From the NCBI RefSeq assembly GCF_014337195.1, contig NZ_CP060634.1:1922001-1986000 (forward strand): DNA of 64,000 nt, read 5' to 3'. Position numbers and translations under genes: made by a program. Below, piece by piece: positions 52,509-61,784 of the stretch (position 1 is its first letter; each line of letters opens with the position of its first letter). Source of the stretch: Qiania dongpingensis. GTDB taxonomy: Bacteria; Bacillota; Clostridia; Lachnospirales; Lachnospiraceae. The notes beneath the pieces are model-generated. The model saw only the letters and a program-made list of their open reading frames with translations, searched no databases and was not told where the DNA came from.

Positions 52509-53684
52509 ATGGATTACGCAAAAGAATCCCTGCGCCTCCACGCTGAATGGAAGGGCAAAATTGAAGTAGTAGCTACAGTGCCGGTTGAGACGAAGGACGA
52601 TCTGTCCCTGGCCTATACCCCCGGTGTCGCACAGCCCTGCCTGGAGATCCAGAAGGATGTTGAAAAGAGCTATGATCTGACACGCCGTCACAATATGTGT
52701 CTGGTGGTGACGGATGGAACCGCCGTTCTTGGCCTGGGCGATATCGGCCCGGAGGCAGGCATGCCGGTCATGGAAGGAAAGTGTGTTCTGTTTAAAGCCT
52801 TTGGAGATGTGGATGCGTTCCCCCTCTGCATCAAAAGCAAGGATGTGGATGAGATCGTAAATACGATCTACCTGATCTCCGGCTCCTTCGGAGGAGTGAA
52901 TCTGGAGGACATTGCCGCTCCCAGATGCTTTGAGATTGAGAAGAAGCTGAAGGAAAAATGCGATATCCCGATTTTCCATGACGATCAGCATGGAACTGCG
53001 ATTATCACTCTGGCGGGCCTCAACAATGCCATGAAGGTAGTCGGAAAGAAAAAAGAGGATGTGAAGATCGTGGTCAACGGCGCCGGAGCTGCGGCTATTT
53101 CCATCACCAAGCTTCTGCTGTCCGACGGCTATAAGGACGTCATCCTGTGCGACAGGAAGGGCGCGATCTATGAAGGTCGCAAGGAAGGAATGAATCCCAT
53201 TAAGGAAGAGATGGCTCAGCTCACCAACAAAGACAAGAAGGCGGGCTCCCTGGCAGATGTACTTTCCGGCGCAGATGTGTTCATCGGCGTATCAGCTCCC
53301 GGCGTGCTGACCACAGAGATGGTGAAGACCATGGCAAAGGATGCGATCATCTTTGCCTGCGCGAACCCTACTCCGGAGATTTTCCCGGAGGATGCGAAGG
53401 CCGGCGGAGCTAAGGTCATTGCCACTGGAAGAAGCGATTTCCCCAACCAGGTAAACAATGTGCTGGCATTCCCCGGCGTATTCCGCGGAACCTTTGACGT
53501 CCGCGCGAGGGACATCAATGATGCCATGAAGATTGCGGCGGCCAATGCCCTTTCCAGTCTGATCTCCGATGAAGAGCTGTCACCGGAGTATATCATTCCC
53601 AAGGCCTTTGACAAGAGAGTCGGTCCCGCTGTGGCGAAGGCAGTTGCCCAGGCCGCGAGGGAAAGCGGTGTAGCGAGGCTGTAA
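52509..53684 (+). CDS. NAD(P)-dependent malic enzyme (short bacterial type)
   Basis: The 391-aa enzyme decarboxylates malate to pyruvate. It has the N-terminal Tyr motif SLAYTPGVAQPC, the catalytic Lys region FPLCIKSKDVDE, the metal site FHDDQHGTAI and the nucleotide fold NGAGAAAI. It lacks the phosphotransacetylase-like extension found in longer homologues. The ribosome binding site AAAGGAG is 11 bases away. It is monocistronic, followed by a terminator. Confidence 0.95.
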   Translation: MDYAKESLRLHAEWKGKIEVVATVPVETKDDLSLAYTPGVAQPCLEIQKDVEKSYDLTRRHNMCLVVTDGTAVLGLGDIGPEAGMPVMEGKCVLFKAFGDVDAFPLCIKSKDVDEIVNTIYLISGSFGGVNLEDIAAPRCFEIEKKLKEKCDIPIFHDDQHGTAIITLAGLNNAMKVVGKKKEDVKIVVNGAGAAAISITKLLLSDGYKDVILCDRKGAIYEGRKEGMNPIKEEMAQLTNKDKKAGSLADVLSGADVFIGVSAPGVLTTEMVKTMAKDAIIFACANPTPEIFPEDAKAGGAKVIATGRSDFPNQVNNVLAFPGVFRGTFDVRARDINDAMKIAAANALSSLISDEELSPEYIIPKAFDKRVGPAVAKAVAQAARESGVARL

Positions 53685-53730
53685 TTCTTTTGGAGGAGCA
53701 CAGATTCAAATAAAATAAATAGAAATATAA

Positions 53731-53762
53731 AAGAAGCGTCTGAAAAGGCGCTTCTTTTTTTA
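53731..53762 (+). terminator. Intrinsic terminator after malic enzyme
   Basis: AAGAAGCG pairs with CGCTTCTT around a 10-nt loop and merges into a T-run. Confidence 0.88.
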
Positions 53763-53897
53763 CTTTCGAACAGATATTAGATAAAGATATAAAAATACTA
53801 TATTTTTTCCAAAAATTGTCATATTGTAGTCGGATTGTGGAGGCTTTATACTTGAATCAATCAAAATATAACAAATATTTGAAAGGGGGATAAGGAT

Positions 53898-55130
53898 ATG
53901 CCAGGACCGGGAGCATTTTGGATTGGTGAGGAAGAAATCAACGAAGTAGTAGATGTTTTGAAAAGCGGACATTTATCACGCTATGGTAAGCTGGAAGACC
54001 CGAATTTCAGGCATAAAGTAATTTCTTTTGAGGAGGAATTCGCAAAGTTTTCGGGAGCCAGGCACTGTCTGGCTGTGTCCGGAGGAACCAGCGCCCTGAT
54101 CAACTGTCTGGTATCCATGGGAGTGGGGCCGGGAGACGAGGTGATCGTGCCGGGATATACGTTTGTGGCGACCATGTCTGCGGTTCTGTTTGCAAAGGCG
54201 ATACCGATTCTGGCGGAAATCGACGATTCCCTGACCATGGATCCGGATGATTTTGAGAAAAAGATCACACCGAGGACCAAAGCGGTTATCCCGGTACATA
54301 TGCTTGGAAATCCGTGCAGGATGGACAGAATCATGGAAATCGCCGACAGACATGGCATTGCGGTCCTGGAGGACAGCTGTCAGGCCTGCGGCGCCACCTA
54401 CAGGGGCCGTCCCGTCGGCTCATTCGGAAAGATGTCAGCGTTTTCCCTCAATATCTTCAAGACCATCACTGCAGGAGACGGGGGCATGCTGACCACGGAT
54501 GACGATGAATTGTTTACCAGAGCCTTTGCCTTTCATGACCAGGGCCATCTTCCTTACCGGGCCGGAGCGGAAATTGGCGGGCGGACTATCATCGGGATGA
54601 ACCAGAGGGTGAACGAGGTGAGCGGAGCGGTGGCATTGGCTCAGGTCCGCAAGCTGCCGCTGATCATCAGTACGCTCCGCAGGAATAAGGAAAGGCTGAA
54701 AAGCAGGCTGCAGGGCCTTCCGGGATTTAAGTTCCGTACCATCAATGATGAAGGGGAGTGCGGCACGATTCTGACACTGATCTTTGATACGAAAGAACTG
54801 GCAGATCGTTTCTGCAAGGAAGTGAACACAAAGGTGGTATATGAATCCGGATGGCACGTGTATGCCCATATGGAGCAGATACTTGGTAAATGCACTTCCA
54901 CCGCGTTTAAGTGTCCCTACGAATGTCCCGTTTATGGAAGGGAGGTCAGCTATACCTCTGATATGCTGCCGAAAACGGATGATATTCTCATGCGAAGCGT
55001 AAATATCAGCGTAGGTGTGGTCGACGCAGCGCTGGCTGCGGGATTTGGCGTCAATATAAACTCTACGGACGCGGAAATAGACAGAGCGGCGGACAAAATG
55101 GCGGAAGTCATACAAAAAATCAGTTTCTGA
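53898..55130 (+). CDS. DegT/DnrJ/EryC1/StrS aminotransferase, first of a tandem pair
   Basis: The 410-aa PLP enzyme has the substrate-aldimine Lys188 in NIFKTITAGDGG, the PLP phosphate-binding SGGTSAL at 60-66, and the Asp/Gln pair in VLEDSCQACGA. The family moves an amino group between glutamate and keto-sugars or keto-cyclitols. It lies directly upstream of a second DegT gene and an ABC sugar importer, with no nucleotide-sugar genes nearby, so a catabolic or salvage role (amino sugar or amino-cyclitol) is an inference. Ribosome binding site AAAGGGGG. Confidence 0.9.
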   Translation: MPGPGAFWIGEEEINEVVDVLKSGHLSRYGKLEDPNFRHKVISFEEEFAKFSGARHCLAVSGGTSALINCLVSMGVGPGDEVIVPGYTFVATMSAVLFAKAIPILAEIDDSLTMDPDDFEKKITPRTKAVIPVHMLGNPCRMDRIMEIADRHGIAVLEDSCQACGATYRGRPVGSFGKMSAFSLNIFKTITAGDGGMLTTDDDELFTRAFAFHDQGHLPYRAGAEIGGRTIIGMNQRVNEVSGAVALAQVRKLPLIISTLRRNKERLKSRLQGLPGFKFRTINDEGECGTILTLIFDTKELADRFCKEVNTKVVYESGWHVYAHMEQILGKCTSTAFKCPYECPVYGREVSYTSDMLPKTDDILMRSVNISVGVVDAALAAGFGVNINSTDAEIDRAADKMAEVIQKISF

Positions 55131-55161
55131 GAAAAGCTCTCGGAGAAAAGGAGAAAAAGGT

Positions 55162-56412
55162 ATGAATTTTAATGTCGGTATCGATTTTCTGATAAAAGAA
55201 AACCCGGTGGGTGCTATTTTCGGGGATGATGAGATCAATGCAGTCGCACGGGTGATGCGTTCCGGGAAAACCTTGGCTTATGGCGAGAACCGGGACCAGT
55301 TTGAGGCGGAGTTTGCGGAATATGTGGGCGCAAAACATTGTATCACCACATCCTCAGGTACGACAGCCCTGGATCTGGCGGTCATGATCCTCTGCTTAAA
55401 AGAAGGGGACGAGGTGATCTCCACTCCTCAAAGCTTCCGGGCTACCTATTTAAAGCTGGCAAGTAAAAATATCACCATCAAGTTCGCGGATGTTTTTCCA
55501 GATACCTTGAATATGGATCCGTCGACCATTGAGGATAAGATCACAGACAGGACAAGGGCTATCATGATTATGGACTATGCGGGCAACCCCAATGACATGG
55601 ACGCGATCATGGCGATCGCCAGAAAGCATGATCTGAAGGTAATAGAAGACGCCGCCCATGCTCCGGGCGCCAGCTACAGGGGGAGGAAAATAGGCTCCAT
55701 CGCGGATCTGACCTGCTTTTCCTTCCAGTCTTTAAAAAATATGTCCCTGGGCGGCGAAGGAGGCGCGGTCACAACGGATGATGACGAATTGGCGGCCGCG
55801 GCTCTGGAAATACGGGCGTATGGGATACTCGGTGAAAAAAAGGAAAGGGAAACGCCGTGTATCGGGCCTTATAAACCGTTAAAGCATATCTACGATCACG
55901 CCAGTTTTTCTTATACCCATGACTGGACTCACATCGACGAGATCGGCACTAATATGAGAATTACTGAAATGCAGGCGGCTATAGGCCTGGTACAGCTTGC
56001 GAAGCTGGATAAGTTCAATGAAATGAGAATTGCCATCGCGAAGAAGTATAATGAAGCTTTCAATCGGGTGGAGGGGCTTCGGACTTTAAAGATTGATCCC
56101 CAGGACCGCTGCGTATATCATTTATATCCGGTCTTTATCGATCCGGAGATTCTGGGAGTAGACCTGCAGGGCTTCATCGATTACCTGCAGTTTGAAAAAC
56201 GGATTCAGATCATCCTGCGATTCTTCCCGGCGACGGTTTCTGACTATATGGTCTACAAAGGACACAAGCTGGGGGAATCCCCCGTGTGTGAAAAGGTATG
56301 GTTTGAGCAGCAGGTCAATATCCCGATCAATCCCAAGATGACGGAGGTTGAGGTTGCCTATGTCATCAACAGCGTAGTGGAAGCGGCAGAACACTTCAAG
56401 TCAAATAAGTGA
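55162..56412 (+). CDS. DegT/DnrJ/EryC1/StrS aminotransferase, second of the pair
   Basis: The 416-aa PLP enzyme has Lys192 in QSLKNMSLGGEGG, SSGTTALDLAV at the phosphate site and IEDAAHAPGA. It is only distantly similar to its neighbour (different active-site loop, extra HDWTHIDEIGTNMRITEMQAA segment), so it is not a recent duplicate and probably acts on a different substrate or step. The ribosome binding site is AAAGGAG; gaps of 31 and 17 bp tie it to both neighbours. Confidence 0.9.
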   Translation: MNFNVGIDFLIKENPVGAIFGDDEINAVARVMRSGKTLAYGENRDQFEAEFAEYVGAKHCITTSSGTTALDLAVMILCLKEGDEVISTPQSFRATYLKLASKNITIKFADVFPDTLNMDPSTIEDKITDRTRAIMIMDYAGNPNDMDAIMAIARKHDLKVIEDAAHAPGASYRGRKIGSIADLTCFSFQSLKNMSLGGEGGAVTTDDDELAAAALEIRAYGILGEKKERETPCIGPYKPLKHIYDHASFSYTHDWTHIDEIGTNMRITEMQAAIGLVQLAKLDKFNEMRIAIAKKYNEAFNRVEGLRTLKIDPQDRCVYHLYPVFIDPEILGVDLQGFIDYLQFEKRIQIILRFFPATVSDYMVYKGHKLGESPVCEKVWFEQQVNIPINPKMTEVEVAYVINSVVEAAEHFKSNK

Positions 56413-56429
56413 GAGAGGTGATTTCATAG

Positions 56430-57929
56430 GTGGAGGAACAGGAATATGCTTTGAAGCTGGAAGGGATCAGGAAAAGCTATTATGGAGTGTATGCCCTGGA
56501 TAACGTGGATTTTGCAGTGAAAAAGGGGACGATACACGCTCTGATGGGTGAAAATGGAGCCGGGAAATCCACTTTGGTGAAAGTGATAGCAGGGGTGCAC
56601 CGGCCTGATGAAGGAAAAGTTATTCTGAAGGGGAAAGAGGTATCCTTCTCAAACCCCGGCCAGTCCATTGACCATGGCATCGCGATGATCTACCAGGAGC
56701 TGAACCCTATACTTGATATGACCGTGGCGGAGAATCTTTATCTGGGAAGAGAACCCATGAAAAAAAGAAACACAATCATAAATGATAAAAAAATGTACCG
56801 GGATGCGAGGGAACTTTTGGATAAGGTGTCCCTGGATGTGGACCCTAGGATGAATATGAGATTACTGTCCGTGGCTCAGCATCAGCTGGTGGAGATCGCG
56901 AAAGCGATCGACCGGAATGCGGAGCTGATTATCATGGATGAACCTACCTCTGCTTTGTCGGAACGGGAAATCGAAGGCCTGTTCCAAATCATGAGGGAGC
57001 TTAAGAACCAGGGGCGCACTATCATTTATATCAGCCATAAGCTGGATGAGGTCTTTCAGGTGTCGGATGAGGTCACAGTTCTGAGGGACGGGCATTATGT
57101 GGGGACATTCTTTACGCGGGAACTGGACAAAAACCAGCTGATAAAGAAAATGGTGGACAGGGAGCTGACGGAGATTTTTCCGGTTCGCAGGAAAAAACCG
57201 TCGGGCAAGATAAAGCTGTCCGTGGAAGGCTTATCCCGGAAAAATGAATTTGATAATATAAATTTTGAAGTTTATGAGGGAGAGATCCTGGGCATGGTGG
57301 GCCTCATGGGAGCGGGAAGGACAGAAATCGCCCAGGCCGTATTCGGATGCACAAGGCCGGACAGCGGCCGTATTCGGATAGATGGAAGAGAAGTGCATAT
57401 CCGGACGCCGAAGGACGCGGTGGAGCACCGCATGGGATTTGTGACAGAGGACCGGAAGCTGACCGGTCTTGTGCTCCCCATGAGCGTGAAGGACAACGTC
57501 ACTCTGGCGCACCTGGAGAAGCTCTGTACCGGCAGATATTTCATACGGAAAAAGGAAGAGAAGGAACTGGCGGAAGAATATGTAAAGAAACTCCGGACTA
57601 AAATTATGGGACTTGGGCAGCTGGTACAGAACCTTAGCGGCGGAAACCAGCAGAAAGTGGTGCTGGGGAAATGGCTGATGAATGTGCCGGAGATCCTGAT
57701 ACTGGATGAGCCTACAAGAGGAATCGATGTCGGAGCAAAATCCGAGATTTATCAGCTGATCGCGGACCTGGCGGACGCGGGAATCACGGTCATCATGATT
57801 TCCTCGGAAATGGAAGAAATTCTTGGATTATGTGACCGCATGGTGGTGTTTCACGAAGGACATAAAAGCGGAGAAGTGATGAGGGCAGACACCACGCAGG
57901 AACAGCTCCTGGAAATGGCGACGAGCTGA
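56430..57929 (+). CDS. Ribose-type sugar ABC transporter ATP-binding protein (RbsA family)
   Basis: The 499-aa duplicated ATPase is fully equipped: Walker A GENGAGKST, signature LSVAQHQLVEIAKAI, Walker B IIMDEPTSALS, H-loop YISHKLD, then second-half GLMGAGRTE, LSGGNQQKVVLGKWL and LDEPTRGIDVG. GTG 56430 follows GAGAGAGGTG. It forms an importer with the next two genes. Confidence 0.93.
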   Translation: MEEQEYALKLEGIRKSYYGVYALDNVDFAVKKGTIHALMGENGAGKSTLVKVIAGVHRPDEGKVILKGKEVSFSNPGQSIDHGIAMIYQELNPILDMTVAENLYLGREPMKKRNTIINDKKMYRDARELLDKVSLDVDPRMNMRLLSVAQHQLVEIAKAIDRNAELIIMDEPTSALSEREIEGLFQIMRELKNQGRTIIYISHKLDEVFQVSDEVTVLRDGHYVGTFFTRELDKNQLIKKMVDRELTEIFPVRRKKPSGKIKLSVEGLSRKNEFDNINFEVYEGEILGMVGLMGAGRTEIAQAVFGCTRPDSGRIRIDGREVHIRTPKDAVEHRMGFVTEDRKLTGLVLPMSVKDNVTLAHLEKLCTGRYFIRKKEEKELAEEYVKKLRTKIMGLGQLVQNLSGGNQQKVVLGKWLMNVPEILILDEPTRGIDVGAKSEIYQLIADLADAGITVIMISSEMEEILGLCDRMVVFHEGHKSGEVMRADTTQEQLLEMATS

Positions 57930-57964
57930 CGGGAACATAAGAATAAAGGGACGGGAGGAACAGT

Positions 57965-58948
57965 ATGGATCCTACAAATCATAATTCAAGAGAACTCGCA
58001 AAAGGCAAATATAAGCAAAGCCGGATATTCATGGCAAAGTATGGGATTGTGATCGCATTTGTCATATTCTGCCTGATACTGAGTATTTCCACCAGGGGAC
58101 GTTTTTTAAACATCGGAAATATCCTGAATGTTCTCAGGCAGGTGTCCATCAATGGAATTCTGGCGATCGGCATGACCTTTGTCATCCTCACCGGCGGGAT
58201 AGATTTGTCCGTCGGTGCCACAGTGGCCCTGTCCGGCTTTATCTGTGCCAGTGTTTATAAGGCGGGCTGGGGGATGCTTGCAGTATTCGCGCTGACTGTT
58301 CTGTGCGGAGGCCTGATAGGGCTGGTAAACGGCTATCTTGTGGCAAATCATTCTCTGGCGCCCTTTATCGTGACCCTGGGCGTACAGACCATGGTGAGAG
58401 GTTTTACGTATATTTATTCAGATGGAAAACCGATTTCACAGTTCACGGGTAATTTTGTGGAAATTGGTCAGGGCAGCTTCCTCGGCATTCCCATACCGGT
58501 CTGGATTTTACTGATCACCTTTTTGATCTCCTGTTTTATATTGTATAAAACTAAAATGGGACGGTATGTGTTCGCCGTAGGAGGTAACTTGAACGCGGCG
58601 CTTTATTCCGGTGTGAGGACTAAAAGCATCCTGCGGTTTGCGTACTGTTATTGCGGCCTGATGAGCGGCCTGGCAGCCGTGGTCCTGACATCCAGAGTAT
58701 CGGCGGCCCTGCCGCAGGCGGGACTGGCCTATGAATCTGACGCGATCGCTGCAGTGGTCATCGGCGGCACCAGCCTTTCCGGTGGGAAAGGAAGGCTCTG
58801 GGGTACCATAGTCGGAGTCCTGCTGATCGGGGTGATCACCAACGGACTGGACCTGCTCTCTGTTTCTTCCTATATTCAGCAGGTGGTGAAGGGAGCCATT
58901 ATCATCGGAGCCATATTGTTTGACAGGTTTACAAATCGGACGAATTAG
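57965..58948 (+). CDS. Ribose-type sugar ABC transporter permease (RbsC family)
   Basis: The 327-aa membrane protein has eight to ten segments, TGGIDLSVGATVALSG (RbsC signature) and GGTSLSGGKGRLWGT. It follows the ATPase by 35 bp. The ribosome binding site is GGGAGGAA. Confidence 0.93.
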   Translation: MDPTNHNSRELAKGKYKQSRIFMAKYGIVIAFVIFCLILSISTRGRFLNIGNILNVLRQVSINGILAIGMTFVILTGGIDLSVGATVALSGFICASVYKAGWGMLAVFALTVLCGGLIGLVNGYLVANHSLAPFIVTLGVQTMVRGFTYIYSDGKPISQFTGNFVEIGQGSFLGIPIPVWILLITFLISCFILYKTKMGRYVFAVGGNLNAALYSGVRTKSILRFAYCYCGLMSGLAAVVLTSRVSAALPQAGLAYESDAIAAVVIGGTSLSGGKGRLWGTIVGVLLIGVITNGLDLLSVSSYIQQVVKGAIIIGAILFDRFTNRTN

Positions 58949-58967
58949 CAGATAAGGAGGGTATTAA

Positions 58968-60044
58968 ATGAAAAAGATGAAAAAGGCAATGGCGCTCATC
59001 ATGTGTCTCGTCTTATGTACGGGAGCGCTGGCAGGCTGTTCGGGCAAGCCGACCGCCGCAAAGGAGACCACCGAAAAAGAAACTGCAAAGGCAGCACAGG
59101 ATGAAACGACGGCCGCAGAATCGCAGGGAGCTTCCGCGGTACAGAAAGCCGTGGAAAAGGCAGGGGATAAAGACCACATCGTGATCGGCACATCCATTTA
59201 TTTCATGACTGAATTCTGTGTGCTCATGGTAGAAGGAATGCAGGAGGAAGCGGAACGGCAGAATGCGGAACTGGTGGTACTGGATGCCAAAAACGACGCC
59301 TCGCTGCAGCTGAACCAGATTGAGAATCTGATCTCTCAGCAGGTGGACAGCATCATCATATCGCCCGTGAATTCGGACGCGGCGGAACCGGCCCTGGATT
59401 TATGTGAAGCGGCGGGGATTCCCATATCGGCAGTAAATATGACGATCACCACGGACCGGGATTACTATTATGTGGGGCCGAATGAGATCCAGGCCGGCGA
59501 GCTGGCGGCCCAGTGGCTGATCGACAATGTGGGAGAGGATGCCAAGGTCTGCATTATCCAGGGGCCCATCGGCTGTTCGGCGCAGATTTTCCGGGATGAA
59601 GGCATCTTTAACATACTTGATAAACATCCGGGGGTCGAGGTTCTGGCTATTAAGCCGGGGGACTGGAACCGTAATACCGCTGTTTCCCTGACGGAGAACT
59701 GGCTGACTACCTATGGAGATAAACTGGATGCGATCATTTCCCATGATGATGATATGGGCCTTGGAGTTGTGCGCGCTCTGCAGTCAGCCGGCAAATTGGA
59801 AGATGTGAAGGTGATCGCGTGCGCCGACGGGATAGAGGAGGCGTGTGAATCGGTAAAAGCAGGAGAAATGTCCGTCACCTTTTTCCAGGACGTGTTCCGG
59901 GAAGGGGAATTGTCCGTGGAAATGGCGGCGAAGCTGGCGCGCGGAGAAAAGATTGAGGAACAGCAGGTGCTGATCGACATGATTCCCACGGAAAAGGAGT
60001 ACGCGCAGGAACTGCTGGAGGACTACTACGGACCCAGAAAATAG
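58968..60044 (+). CDS. Sugar ABC transporter substrate-binding lipoprotein
   Basis: The 358-aa lipoprotein has lipobox LAGC (Cys24), a Thr/Glu/Ala-rich linker of about 45 residues and a Peripla_BP_4 fold starting at IVIGTSIYFM. It lacks a sequence hint for a specific sugar. Preceding aminotransferases suggest a nitrogenous sugar or cyclitol. Ribosome binding site AAGGAGG. It is followed by a hairpin and the two-component genes. Confidence 0.9.
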   Translation: MKKMKKAMALIMCLVLCTGALAGCSGKPTAAKETTEKETAKAAQDETTAAESQGASAVQKAVEKAGDKDHIVIGTSIYFMTEFCVLMVEGMQEEAERQNAELVVLDAKNDASLQLNQIENLISQQVDSIIISPVNSDAAEPALDLCEAAGIPISAVNMTITTDRDYYYVGPNEIQAGELAAQWLIDNVGEDAKVCIIQGPIGCSAQIFRDEGIFNILDKHPGVEVLAIKPGDWNRNTAVSLTENWLTTYGDKLDAIISHDDDMGLGVVRALQSAGKLEDVKVIACADGIEEACESVKAGEMSVTFFQDVFREGELSVEMAAKLARGEKIEEQQVLIDMIPTEKEYAQELLEDYYGPRK

Positions 60045-60099
60045 ACTATTACAAATATCAGACATGCGTTAATGGCTGATCGGCAGAAAGGAATAAAGG

Positions 60100-60130
60100 G
60101 CGAATGCTCCAAGTATTTTGGAGCACTCGC
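60100..60130 (+). terminator. Hairpin between the importer and the two-component genes
   Basis: GCGAATGCTCCAA (60100-60112) pairs with TTGGAGCACTCGC (60118-60130) with one mismatch. No T-run follows, so it is more likely a partial terminator or mRNA-stabilising hairpin than a full stop. Confidence 0.5.
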
Positions 60131-60176
60131 TCTTGACGTCGTTATATTAATAAGAACTATTTGAAAGGAGCCGCTT

Positions 60177-61775
60177 ATGCTGACAGTATTGATCTCAGAC
60201 GATGAGCCGGACGTGTGCCAGCTGATCGCACATTTAATAGATTGGCCGGCGATGGGCCTGGAGCTGGCAGGAATCGCCGTAAATGGCCTGGACTGCCTGG
60301 ATAAAATTAAACGCTTCCGGCCGGACATTGTCATTACAGATATCCGCATGCCCGGCCTGGACGGCCTGAATTTGATCCGGCAGGTTCACGAGAACGGGCT
60401 CCGGCCATATTTCATCATCATCAGCGGATACCGGCATTTTCAGTATGCGCAGCAGGCCATCCGCTATGAAGTAGAAGACTATCTGCTGAAGCCCATAGGA
60501 AAGGCAGAGCTCACCTACTGCCTGGAGAACATTGTCCGGAAGATACGGGCGAACCAGGAAAAAGCCTGTGCCGCCGAGGAAAAAGAGTTATTGTTCAAGG
60601 AAAGCAGGCAGCGGCTGCAGGGACATTTGGTGACGGTGCTTCTTCACCGGCCTGGCGCATGTGGTTCCATGGATATCCGGAGTCTGAACGAAACCTTTCA
60701 TACAGCATTTCAGGAAGGGGAGTTTCTGGCTGTTTGCATGCAGGCCAGCGGAGCAAAGGGAGTGACGGAGGAGGAGCTGGCGTCGGTTCTTAAATATGCG
60801 GAAAATACCGCGATTCGTATGCTGGCGGAGCAGAGGCTTAAGAATGTGCTGGCGGTCGACGGCTTCCGCTTGTTTGGAATCGTCAATTGTAATGCCGGAG
60901 AAGGTGCGGCTGCCCGAATGGCGCTTGGCACAGCATACCGTACGGCTCTGGCTTATATAAAAGACAGGAAGGACATTGCCCTATCCTGTGCCATCAGCCG
61001 TGGGGGAAAAGAACCGGAAGAATTTACACGCATGCTGAAGGAGGCCGGAGAAGGAGTAGATTATCAATTGGTATGGGATCCTGGACGGGCGGTCGATATG
61101 GAACAGGTTTCCGGTAGCTCCATGGATATGGAGGAAATCTGTCCTCTTCCGGTCAAACGGGATATCGAAAACACCGCCGCGGCTTTGGATATAGATAAGA
61201 TGTGCCGGGGAGTGGACCTTGTTTTCCGGGAATTCCGGAAATGGGAAGCCGGAAACCCCAGAATGCTGTTTGAGTTTTGCAGATATCTGGAGGACGCCAT
61301 AAGAAAGTCTTTGGAGAATAGCAAGATTTGTGAGAAAATACCGCCTGGGATTTTATGCTCCGGCGGGGTATCAGACCTAACAGAAATGAACCGCAGCGTT
61401 AAAGAACAGATCGGAGAATTGTTCGGACATCTGATTCAGGAAAGTGAATCCAATGGTAATCGGTCGGTGCGGACCGCGAAGCAATATATAAGCGAGCATT
61501 TTATGAAACCAGTCCGCCTGTCGGAGGTGGCGGAGCTGGTCCATATGAATGCCGCGTACTTCAGCACGGTATTCAAAAAAGAAACGGGAGAATCGTTCAG
61601 CGACTATGTCACAGGCCAGCGGATGGAAGCAGCAAAACGGTTTCTGCGGGGCAGCGATCTGCCGATCAGCGTGATAGCAGAAAAGGTGGGCTATACGGAG
61701 ACGGCATATTTCAGCAGGCTTTTTACAAAGGTCGTCGGAATCAAACCGTCACAGTACAGGAATCTTCATTCTTAG
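60177..61775 (+). CDS. YesN-type response regulator, REC plus AraC helix-turn-helix
   Basis: The 532-aa regulator has a receiver domain (about 1-120; acidic pocket SDDEPD, phospho-Asp55 in VITDIRMPG, Lys107-type LLKP), a long poorly conserved middle part (about 125-420) and a C-terminal AraC DNA-binding domain (about 430-530, HMNAAYFSTVFKKETGESF and TAYFSRLFTKVVGIKPSQYR). It likely activates the upstream importer and aminotransferase genes in response to the adjacent kinase. Ribosome binding site AAAGGAG. Confidence 0.92.
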   Translation: MLTVLISDDEPDVCQLIAHLIDWPAMGLELAGIAVNGLDCLDKIKRFRPDIVITDIRMPGLDGLNLIRQVHENGLRPYFIIISGYRHFQYAQQAIRYEVEDYLLKPIGKAELTYCLENIVRKIRANQEKACAAEEKELLFKESRQRLQGHLVTVLLHRPGACGSMDIRSLNETFHTAFQEGEFLAVCMQASGAKGVTEEELASVLKYAENTAIRMLAEQRLKNVLAVDGFRLFGIVNCNAGEGAAARMALGTAYRTALAYIKDRKDIALSCAISRGGKEPEEFTRMLKEAGEGVDYQLVWDPGRAVDMEQVSGSSMDMEEICPLPVKRDIENTAAALDIDKMCRGVDLVFREFRKWEAGNPRMLFEFCRYLEDAIRKSLENSKICEKIPPGILCSGGVSDLTEMNRSVKEQIGELFGHLIQESESNGNRSVRTAKQYISEHFMKPVRLSEVAELVHMNAAYFSTVFKKETGESFSDYVTGQRMEAAKRFLRGSDLPISVIAEKVGYTETAYFSRLFTKVVGIKPSQYRNLHS

Positions 61776-61784
61776 GAGGGGTAT

